From NCBI GenBank assembly GCA_009937615.1, contig JAACFB010000001.1, positions 90,616 to 154,615 on the forward strand: a stretch of DNA of 64,000 nucleotides, written 5' to 3'. Below, one piece after another: positions 46,914 to 54,539 of this stretch (its first letter is position 1; each line of letters starts with the position of its first letter). The stretch comes from Gammaproteobacteria bacterium. Lineage in GTDB: Bacteria > Pseudomonadota > Gammaproteobacteria > Steroidobacterales > Woeseiaceae. The position numbers and the translations under genes were made by a program. The notes under the pieces were generated by a model. The model was not told the origin of the DNA. It searched no databases and was given only the letters and a program-made list of their open reading frames with translations.

Positions 46914-48278
46914 TTGTCGCTGTGCATCGTCGTACATTTTCGTCAGGAAGGAGCGTATGGCTGGCTCTGCTTCGTCGCGGCTCATGAGCTGCTGTTTTTC
47001 GAGGACAAGCGCCATGTCTTTCAGCGTGCGCTTGCCATCGATCAAAGACATGATGAATGAGTAGATCTGCGTCGTCATCGCCTGGGTTCGAAACTCGGGA
47101 GTCAGCGGCACCGGGTCCTTGCCCGTGACGATCCAGTCCGGCAAAGCGCGGTAACGCGCAGGTGGCGCGACGTCCCGCTCTTTGCAGGCCGAAAACGTGA
47201 ACACTTTTTCCTGGCGCCCATGCCGGCTCGCAGGCGAGCACATGTAAGGAATCGTTGTTTCCGATACGCAGGGCTCCGAGAAGCCGCATTCCGCCACAAT
47301 CGTCTTGCATTCCTCAGGGCTGTACCGGCTGGCCCGGTTGGGTCCGGCAAACGCAAGCGAGCCGAAGTTGACCCAGCGCCCGCCCGGCGTGAGCAGCGCG
47401 TTCAGACGTGGCGCGAGCGTGGACAGGTCTTCGGTGACGATGTCAATCAGCCAGGGCGTAACGATTGTGTCAAACGACTTGGCTGCGAAGGGAGGCCTCA
47501 GTGCGTCGCCAAGTACGAGGTGGAAGCCTTCGCGGACAGGTTCGGGCGCCGCGAGGGTGCGCAGTATGACGTCGTCTTCGAGCGAGGTTGGTGCAATCGG
47601 GAATTCGTGCAGCTCGAGTTCATTGCCGCGTGTCACCGACTGGGCAACAAGGAGCAGCATCGGGTTGAAGTCCAGCGCCACCGTCCGGTCGCAGCTCATC
47701 TGCATGTGCAGGTCGTATGCCAGTCGTCCCGAGCCCGCACCCAGCACCAGGATGTTGCCCAGCTCGGCGTTTTCACGCAGCACCGCGCGAACCTGTTCCA
47801 TGGCGGCCGCATTCTCCGCATCACCCCAGGACCAGTCGCGGTGAATATTGGCATAGTACGTCGTGAGGCCCTGGTCCGAAGGCAGGCGTGTTCGTAGCGC
47901 CAGGTAGGTTTCGTAATTGCCGGTCATCGACTGCACGTCAAGCGGCTGCAGTATCTTTTGCAGATTGCGGCGATGATCATCGAGTGCCTTCCTGTGGCGC
48001 TCGAGGCGGCGCACTGTCAGCGGCCGAAGGCCGTCGTCGTCGAGTTCGTGATCGAGTCCGGCTGCGTCCTGGCTGATTTTCTGCAGCGCGAACTGCAGGC
48101 GCCCGCGCCATTCACCAAGCGTTGCCTGCGGCTCTGCAAACAGCCACGGAATTCCGTCGACCGACGGGAAGTCGATTTTGCAGGCGCCGCAATGCCAGTG
48201 ACCGCCGCCATCCGATAGCGGCGTCTTGTCGCAGCGAGGACAGGCAAGCAGGTTTCTTAAATCGCTGGAAGCGCCCAT
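46902..48278 (-). CDS. Methyltransferase with N-terminal Trm112-like zinc ribbon
   Basis: 458 residues. Residues 8-45 form a Trm112-type zinc ribbon (LLACPRCDKTPLS, HWHCGACKIDF, VDGIPWLF). A long helical region follows, then a class I SAM domain with NILVLGAGSGRLAYDL, VALDFNPMLLLVAQS and VTPWLIDIVTEDLSTL. C-terminal segment ends in a helical piece (LIDGKRTLKDMALVLEKQQL). It resembles N2227/carnosine-type methyltransferases in the middle, but substrate is unknown. Start placed at the ATG at 48278; a GTG at 48329 directly after the DUF1501 gene stop is the alternative. Confidence 0.75.
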   Translation of the reverse strand: MGASSDLRNLLACPRCDKTPLSDGGGHWHCGACKIDFPSVDGIPWLFAEPQATLGEWRGRLQFALQKISQDAAGLDHELDDDGLRPLTVRRLERHRKALDDHRRNLQKILQPLDVQSMTGNYETYLALRTRLPSDQGLTTYYANIHRDWSWGDAENAAAMEQVRAVLRENAELGNILVLGAGSGRLAYDLHMQMSCDRTVALDFNPMLLLVAQSVTRGNELELHEFPIAPTSLEDDVILRTLAAPEPVREGFHLVLGDALRPPFAAKSFDTIVTPWLIDIVTEDLSTLAPRLNALLTPGGRWVNFGSLAFAGPNRASRYSPEECKTIVAECGFSEPCVSETTIPYMCSPASRHGRQEKVFTFSACKERDVAPPARYRALPDWIVTGKDPVPLTPEFRTQAMTTQIYSFIMSLIDGKRTLKDMALVLEKQQLMSRDEAEPAIRSFLTKMYDDAQRQSGF

Positions 48279-48329
48279 GGCCGCAGTATAGCCGTTGGGC
48301 TTTGCCTTGACCGGCGATGTGCCGGCCAC

Positions 48330-49958
48330 CTAGGTCGAAATCACGCCGTTGACGATGGCCTCGAACGCCGTGAGGCTGTCCAGCTGTGCCGAGCTGCCCA
48401 GGCCATTGTTGGGGAACAGGCTGCCGAACAGGCCCTGTTCGCCGTGCAGCGCCATGTAATTCAGTATGACCGTGTTCACGAGCAGGCTGACGTTGTTGGC
48501 TGCCGGCGTCGCGCTGCGCTGAACGGAGCCACCCGCGTCCATGTACCCGATCTGCTGGTGCCGGGCCTGCTCCTCGACCGTAGCTCCGATAATCGCTGGT
48601 CGCGTGCCCGGATTGTAGACGAGGAAAAAAGACGCTGCGGTGGACGAGTTGTCGCTGCTCCATTCGCCCTTACCGCGGCCTTCGATCGTCGTGTCGATCG
48701 CCCCGTTCGAGGATAACGAGCCGTCGCTGAATACGTACATCATGAGCGGGACATTGCGCCGCGCGGCATATTCGAGGCACGCGCCCATGCAGCGGCCGGC
48801 GCGGAAATCCTTGACCTCGCCTTCGGCACGGCGGCCGCCGTGGTAGTCGTAGCCGCCCATTTCTATGCAGCCGGCGCCGGCATAGCCGTTGATGACCAGT
48901 TTCATGATCGAGGCGGTTTTCTGAAACTCGATGGCATCGCGGTTGCCTGCATTGAACTCGGTATCCGTGAAGATGCCGGTCCCAGGGGAGCCGGGCTGGT
49001 CGACGATCTCGGGATCCAGCGCCGGGTCGATCGGCACACCGCCGAAGCGATCGGCAATGTCGGCCGCCTTGAGATACCCGCAACGGACCATCTCCTTGAT
49101 GACATCGTCGCGCGTTATCTGCGTGTTGACCTGGCTCATCTTGCGATCGCTCAGCCGGTAAATCGATTCCATTACGGCGGTCGCGTCCTCCTTACTCAGG
49201 ATGCCGACGAGGTCGCCGGTATCGACGAGATTGACGACGTCGGCCGGCCGGTCGACTTTCGTTGGCCGCAATTCCGGATCGTAAAGCGCCAGCGGCAACA
49301 TCGAGTTACCCCCGGAGTCCGTATTTTCGGAGCCGGCGAGGCTCAGGATATTCCCGTTAGCGCCCGCGCGGGCGATACCGTAGAGCGGGTTGTGCGGGTT
49401 ATTGCTCGTATCGTTGTCCGATCGGGCAGGTATGACAGCGCCGTTGACGAACTGCGCGTTCAGCGGATCGAGGCTCGTCAGGATTCCGCGCCGGAACGCG
49501 CTGTCGAGGTGAAAACCGAGGCCGAGATCAAAGTTATCGTATGGCTGATTCGACGTCGGGTCGATAAGTCCCGGCACCATGTCGCCCGGCAGACCCATTT
49601 TTTCGTAGCCCGCCGTGCCGAGGAAATCCCTCTGCCCGCCTTCCTGGCCGATGAGTACATTGGACCCGGCGATATTCGCGCCGCCCGCGAGGTCGAAGCA
49701 GATGAACGGAATTTTTCCGGCGCCATTGGCTGACACTCCGCACGTGCCCAGCATGGACTGCAGATCGGCAGAGAGCCCTGCCTGCTGCGCCATCACTTCT
49801 CGCGGATTCGAGAACAGGCTCAGGATGCCGCCGCCCAGCGTGTAGGCAGCTCCTGTCTTGAATCCCTGTGCAACGAACTGGCGTCGTGTGACCGGCCGCG
49901 GATGGTCTCCGTGCAGCTGCGGCGCATCCCAGTGCCGTGCATTCCGTTTGTTAGCCAT
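48330..49958 (-). CDS. Tat-exported DUF1501 protein
   Basis: 542 residues. Twin-arginine signal TRRQFVAQGFKTGAAYTL near residues 24-41. The DUF1501 fold (sulfatase-like, alkaline-phosphatase superfamily) is suggested by MGGYDYHGGRRAEGE, YAARRNVPLMMYVFSDGS and the C-terminal MALHGEQGLFGSLFPNN. Last of three minus-strand genes after the two cytochrome-like genes; 27 bases separate it from the LamG gene. DUF1501 proteins often neighbour c-type-cytochrome-domain proteins; their activity is unproven. Confidence 0.8.
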   Translation of the reverse strand: MANKRNARHWDAPQLHGDHPRPVTRRQFVAQGFKTGAAYTLGGGILSLFSNPREVMAQQAGLSADLQSMLGTCGVSANGAGKIPFICFDLAGGANIAGSNVLIGQEGGQRDFLGTAGYEKMGLPGDMVPGLIDPTSNQPYDNFDLGLGFHLDSAFRRGILTSLDPLNAQFVNGAVIPARSDNDTSNNPHNPLYGIARAGANGNILSLAGSENTDSGGNSMLPLALYDPELRPTKVDRPADVVNLVDTGDLVGILSKEDATAVMESIYRLSDRKMSQVNTQITRDDVIKEMVRCGYLKAADIADRFGGVPIDPALDPEIVDQPGSPGTGIFTDTEFNAGNRDAIEFQKTASIMKLVINGYAGAGCIEMGGYDYHGGRRAEGEVKDFRAGRCMGACLEYAARRNVPLMMYVFSDGSLSSNGAIDTTIEGRGKGEWSSDNSSTAASFFLVYNPGTRPAIIGATVEEQARHQQIGYMDAGGSVQRSATPAANNVSLLVNTVILNYMALHGEQGLFGSLFPNNGLGSSAQLDSLTAFEAIVNGVIST

Positions 49959-49985
49959 GAGGATGTTCCTTCAGTGTCCTGTCAC

Positions 49986-52541
49986 TCATTGAATCAAGGT
50001 TACGGCGCTGCCGAGCAGTGCTGCACAGAGGCCCTTGGAAATAGCCCGCGTGTCGCTGCCGCCTGCGAGCAGGCGCTCAGTCAGGTTGTCAGGCCTGCCG
50101 CTGCCCGAAGACAGGTGGGAGGCGAGCTCCTCGAACACCAGCGCATACGATGGCTGGCTCGCAATGCCGACGCCCATGATGTTGTTGATCAAAGGATCCA
50201 CAAACAGGTCGCGGTTGCCGACGGCAAATGCAGTTCCGGCCGGTGCGTCGAAGTTGAAGCCCGGGAAGAAGCTCGCCGCGTCGGGGTTGGGTGCGCCATT
50301 GTCGCCGATCAGCGCATTGCAGTACTCGATCGCAAGCTGCGCGATCGCTACCTGGTGAGAGGCCAGGAAGGTATTGATGTCCTCGACAGCCGGCAGCGAC
50401 TGCCTGAGTTCCAGGAAAGTCATGTCGATGCCTGGAAAGTCCACGCGCTCGATCCCGGTGACGGCCGCGAACGTAGCGTCGATTTCGTCAAAGGTCTTTA
50501 ACCCGACTCGAGATGCGGGCGGCAGGTCGTTCGCGGCGACGACCAGCGTCGGGTCCGGGTCCCGGCTGAAAAATGCGGTGTGCAGGCGGTCAAAAGTCAG
50601 GAAAAACTCGTCGTATTCGGGACCTTTTTCGAGCGGCAAAACCGCGCCCAGCAACGACAATGGCTGACCAAGCTCGGCGAACTCTGCCGAGTCCAGCGTA
50701 CCGATCAGTGTCGCATACGTCTGGCCGACAGGCGCTTCCAGCCCGTTCATGGCGATGCGCAGTCCCTCGATCGGGATTCCGGATGGCGTCGAGCCGTCCA
50801 GCGTGATGAAGTGTGGCTTGTCGAACAGGTACGAATAGCTGTCGTACTGCTGTGCCTCGAACAGGATGAATGACGACTGCGCGGCAGCCGTAATGTTTTC
50901 CGAGATGTCGAAAAGCAGGAAGAATTTTTCGCCGACACCCACGTCGAAATTTTGCTGCGCCTGCTGCTGCGTCATCGCGCGGCGGTGAATCGCGGCCAGG
51001 CGCACCGTGCCTTCCCAGGCGCCGCTGCCGCCGACTTCGCTGCCGAGCACGAGCGCGAAGGTGTCCTGCCAGTCGATGAAAGTCCCGCCTGGCGTTGGAT
51101 CGGAGTTCGAGACCAGCTGGCCATTGACGTAAATGCGGCGGCCGTCGGTCGGATGGTATGTCGCAACGACGTGCTGCAGCGTTGCCTGCAGAACCTCGTC
51201 CATGGCCGGGGTGGATAAAGCCGGATTGCCGTTAAGGTCCGTCGTATCCATGCGTAGCCGGAAGTCGTAGTCGTAAAGATTCTGTTGCAGCGTGAAATTT
51301 CGGTTGTCGTCGTTCGCCGAGTAGCTGACGATACGCGCAGTCTCCTGGGTGACGTTGGCCGGGATAACCCAGGCCTCGATCGAAAATTCGCCGGACTCCT
51401 GGAGTACCTCGTGCAATTTTCGGCTTGCGGTGGTCGTTCCCTGTGCGCGGCCGCCGTTCATCGTAATGCCCCAGCCGCCGTACCAGCTGACTTCCTGCGA
51501 CAGGTTCAAATCGATCGCCGGGTCAACACCGCTGCTATCGTAGGCGACACGGCCATTGCCGGTTTTGAATTCCCAAAGCGCGATCTGCGCGTCCTCGTAG
51601 CGGTTGCCGCCAGACGCCAGCGTGCCGTCGATCAGTCGCAGCGCTTTGCTGGTTACCAGGTTCGGGTCGACCGGCGTCGGATCGAAATTGGCGAACTCCG
51701 TGATCGCGTCTTCCATGATCTGGGCGGCCTGTGAGCAGTCGACGCCGCCGTCGCCATCGATGTCCCAGCAGAAGTGACCCTCGCTGCGCAGCCGAATGAC
51801 GAGCCGCGAATTGGCCGGAGCGTCCAGGTTGATTTTCGGTTTTGCGGCGTCGTATGCGCTATCTATATTCGGGTCCGAGTGGTAAGGCTGCACCGGGCTC
51901 GCCGATTCCGAACTGTGGCAATCAGAACAGTATGGTTCGAGTATCGGACCGTGGATGAGCGCAGCGAACGAGTCAGCTGTCGCCGGAAAACTCTTGCTGG
52001 CCCCGGGATCGCTCGAAACGGGCGCGACCAGGATGATCTCACGGCCGCCGTCTGCTGAGCTTCCGACCCAGTTTTCGATCCACGTGGTCATGATCGTCGC
52101 GCAAACACCCGGATCGGCAACCCAGCAGTTATGCCCGTTACCCTGATTGAATACCTTCGCAACGATCAGCGAAGCAGAAGGCTCCTGCACGTCGACGACC
52201 GTCAGGGCCGCATCGTAGGCGAGATTTACATCGTCATTGCGCACGAACATCGGCAGCTGGCCCACCGACTCGTTATGGCAGGATCCGCACCTGTCAGGTG
52301 ACTTGGCCTTGGACCAGAACTCCTGCTGAAACTTGAGTACGTCGCTGTCACCGGCAACGGGACCGCTGTAGGGCGCGGTGCCGACGTTCGTTATGCTCGT
52401 AACCGGGTTTTCGGTCGTTTCCGCGCCACCGCTGCACGCGGCCAGCGCTATGCTCGCAAGTAACCAGACAGCGGCAACTTTCAGCACGCGAAACTGATTG
52501 CGGTTGCTGCGGGCCGCCGCTGTGGTGCTTACATATTCCAT
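49986..52541 (-). CDS. LamG-domain di-heme lipoprotein
   Basis: 851 residues. Lipoprotein signal with lipobox ALAAC near residue 36. Two c-type heme sites, DRCGSCHNES (C85-H89) and PYCSDCHSSE (C205-H209), are separated by about 120 residues. A LamG/concanavalin-like domain lies at about 300-480 (EFSIEAWVIPANVTQ, IVSYSANDDNRNFTL, VVATYHPTDGRRIYVNGQ). The C-terminal half has no family I can name. ATG start preferred over the upstream GTG because AGGGA is 9 bases before it. Probably an outer-membrane electron-transfer or carbohydrate-contacting protein; this is inference. Confidence 0.75.
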   Translation of the reverse strand: MEYVSTTAAARSNRNQFRVLKVAAVWLLASIALAACSGGAETTENPVTSITNVGTAPYSGPVAGDSDVLKFQQEFWSKAKSPDRCGSCHNESVGQLPMFVRNDDVNLAYDAALTVVDVQEPSASLIVAKVFNQGNGHNCWVADPGVCATIMTTWIENWVGSSADGGREIILVAPVSSDPGASKSFPATADSFAALIHGPILEPYCSDCHSSESASPVQPYHSDPNIDSAYDAAKPKINLDAPANSRLVIRLRSEGHFCWDIDGDGGVDCSQAAQIMEDAITEFANFDPTPVDPNLVTSKALRLIDGTLASGGNRYEDAQIALWEFKTGNGRVAYDSSGVDPAIDLNLSQEVSWYGGWGITMNGGRAQGTTTASRKLHEVLQESGEFSIEAWVIPANVTQETARIVSYSANDDNRNFTLQQNLYDYDFRLRMDTTDLNGNPALSTPAMDEVLQATLQHVVATYHPTDGRRIYVNGQLVSNSDPTPGGTFIDWQDTFALVLGSEVGGSGAWEGTVRLAAIHRRAMTQQQAQQNFDVGVGEKFFLLFDISENITAAAQSSFILFEAQQYDSYSYLFDKPHFITLDGSTPSGIPIEGLRIAMNGLEAPVGQTYATLIGTLDSAEFAELGQPLSLLGAVLPLEKGPEYDEFFLTFDRLHTAFFSRDPDPTLVVAANDLPPASRVGLKTFDEIDATFAAVTGIERVDFPGIDMTFLELRQSLPAVEDINTFLASHQVAIAQLAIEYCNALIGDNGAPNPDAASFFPGFNFDAPAGTAFAVGNRDLFVDPLINNIMGVGIASQPSYALVFEELASHLSSGSGRPDNLTERLLAGGSDTRAISKGLCAALLGSAVTLIQ

Positions 52542-52553
52542 TGCGCGCACTCC

Positions 52554-53708
52554 CTACAGTCCCTTGCAGTAATCGGCGGTTGCGGCGAATACGTCTTTCA
52601 TCCGGTAGCCGAACACGGTGCGAAAGTCGGCCGTTATCTGCGCGACCAGCTGACGATCGTCGAAGTCCTCGGGATCGCGAATGCACACGGTTCGGAAGAC
52701 CTTCTTGACCTGGCACGAGGCGAATGCCTCGCTGTTGGCGAGTTCGAGGCCCAGCGACTTTGCGCCGTTGCCAGAGCCGCTGCCGGCCGCAAAACCCAGG
52801 TAGGCATTCTGTCCCTCGCGCCAGCGGTTTTCCCAGGAGTCGTCTGTCGTGCGGTAGCCCTGCGGAAAGTTCAGGTCGTTATTGAAGTATTTCGGCTGCA
52901 CCGTGCCGGGCGTGTACTCGAGGGCGCCGCTGTCCGGGTCGAAGTCGTAATACGCGAACGCGCCCGCGAGTGGATCCATTCCCGAATGACAGCCGATGCA
53001 GTTATTCAGGAACAGCCGGCTGTCGCCGCCGGGGCTGCGGCTGACGTCCTGGCGAATGCGGTCCGGCGGCAGCTTGGTGTCGTGCAGCTGTTCCATGTCG
53101 TTGCACATGTGGTTGAGCAGCGTGAAACGGAACATGGCGCGGTTCGTTCCCGCGATGAAGAAAGCTTCCGAGGCCGCACGGGAAGTCATGACGCCGGCCG
53201 TGGCGGTCGAGGGAATACCGGATATCGATGACTGCAGCACGCCGGTCAACTCGTCGCGTAGATTGATACTGTTTGCTTCGAGCTGTTCGTAGTGAAGATT
53301 GTTGCCGGACGACGGGTCGGCGCTGACGACGCCAGGGTTGGCTACATAGGTAAGGTCCGCCGACAGCAGGGTATTGAATGCCACATCATCGCGAATCATG
53401 CCAATGACAGTGGCGATGTAGTCGTTCAGGGGCACAAAAACGGACCGATCCCGGTTCGTCCATGGTGCCGCAAAATTTTTCAGCGTGACGTTGTAGAAAT
53501 TTACGTTGTCCATCGCGATCAGGGCGGCGCCCCGACCGTTACCGGCAGCGAGCAGATCCTGCATCTGTTGCAAGGCGTCAGCAGACGGTGGCACACCGGT
53601 GAGCCGTTCGTGCATGCGGTGCGCTTGTTCGCGAACACCCGCGCTTGCCACTTGCACGAGCCCGAACGTCAACAGGCATATCGGCAACAGCCGCCATAGA
53701 TGCATCAT
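52554..53708 (-). CDS. Exported mono-heme cytochrome-like protein
   Basis: 384 residues. Signal peptide (LWRLLPICLLTFGLVQVASA) and one heme-binding CIGCH (C237-H241). N-terminal segment REQAHRMHERLTGVPPSADALQQMQ resembles the DUF1549/DUF1585-type proteins that accompany DUF1501 genes. Start set at 53708 (adjacent ATG at 53705), with GGGAGG about 9 bases upstream; longer starts give a poor signal peptide. First gene of the leftward transcript. Confidence 0.7.
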   Translation of the reverse strand: MMHLWRLLPICLLTFGLVQVASAGVREQAHRMHERLTGVPPSADALQQMQDLLAAGNGRGAALIAMDNVNFYNVTLKNFAAPWTNRDRSVFVPLNDYIATVIGMIRDDVAFNTLLSADLTYVANPGVVSADPSSGNNLHYEQLEANSINLRDELTGVLQSSISGIPSTATAGVMTSRAASEAFFIAGTNRAMFRFTLLNHMCNDMEQLHDTKLPPDRIRQDVSRSPGGDSRLFLNNCIGCHSGMDPLAGAFAYYDFDPDSGALEYTPGTVQPKYFNNDLNFPQGYRTTDDSWENRWREGQNAYLGFAAGSGSGNGAKSLGLELANSEAFASCQVKKVFRTVCIRDPEDFDDRQLVAQITADFRTVFGYRMKDVFAATADYCKGL

Positions 53709-54539
53709 TCCTGTGAGCCTCCCGGCTTTGTCAGTTGTAGTGCGCATCCTGTCTTTCATATGCTGTTGGCCCGTTTGCTGTGAGAACGGTGTGTCCGAGT
53801 AGTGACATCGCGCTGAGCTAGAAACGCGTCCCCGACGTTCGAAGACTGCCCCAGCGTCGGTGCGAACACCGTGAAGACTTTCACAGTCCCCGAGACCGAG
53901 GCATTGACGTCGAATCTGTAATATTCAAAGCAATTGCTGTGCCAGTTCCGCCGCTTGCCGCCAGGCTCCGTGTTAAAGCTTTTTAATTCAACAACTTAAA
54001 AGACACGTGCGGCGACTGCGCAGGGGCGTCATATGTCAAGCGCTTGTCGGGGTCTGCACACACGATTCGGTTGCAGCTGGTCTAAGCCACTGATCGCCTG
54101 AGGCTGCCGGCTGTCGTTGAATACAGACAAGCGTCTGCTGCTGCGTCACTTTTGAACAACATTTTCAGGCGACATAAGGTTAATGCCTGCCTCTGCTGTG
54201 GCAGAAAAGCTGACTTGATTTATTCGCGCAACGGCTTCAGTGAAAGTCGACAGGGGCAAGCGAAGGCGCCCGTTGCCAGGGCGGAAAAAAGTTTTGGCAT
54301 TTTACATTGCGTACTGTCGCTCTTTTTGGACATTACCTCGGCGTCTTTGTGTCTTCTATACTGCTGCGCGCGGGCAGCACATCGATTGCTATTTAAATGA
54401 GGATTGTGATCGCGTTAACAGCACAGGCTGTGGCGCAAGTCCACTATCACCTATTGCCTGGATGGTGGGGTAGTGCGCCTTTTCGAGGCGCCCGCGGAAA
54501 ATTTCCGCAGCCGGCCATTTGCAATCTGGGTTTGAGATT
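53709..54539. other. 831-bp divergent intergenic region with several hairpins
   Basis: No credible protein gene. It separates the leftward cytochrome genes from the rightward HzsA-like gene, so it must hold both promoters. A TATACT at 54357-54362 is a possible -10 for the rightward transcript without a good -35. AT-rich tracts lie at about 53920-53945 and 53975-54000. The rightward leader has several stem-loops, detailed separately. Confidence 0.6.
54432..54508 (+). promoter_or_regulatory. Structured leader with mutually exclusive hairpins upstream of the HzsA-like gene
   Basis: Hairpin A pairs GGCG, CACTA and CACC (54432-54435, 54442-54446, 54448-54451) with GGTG, TAGTG and CGCC (54464-54467, 54471-54475, 54476-54479), followed by TTTT. 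Hairpin B pairs GCGCC (54475-54479) with GGCGC (54487-54491), so it excludes A. A third inverted repeat GCGGAAA-A-TTTCCGC is at 54494-54508. This may be an attenuator; no known riboswitch class is recognised. Confidence 0.4.

Noticed and set aside
48840..49733. 297-codon plus-strand frame opposite the DUF1501 gene
   Set aside because: The minus-strand product has a Tat signal and family motifs; the plus-strand product has none.
54420..54510. Known riboswitch class (for example c-di-GMP-I) upstream of the HzsA-like gene
   Set aside because: Hairpins are present, but the conserved bases of the classes I know are not matched.
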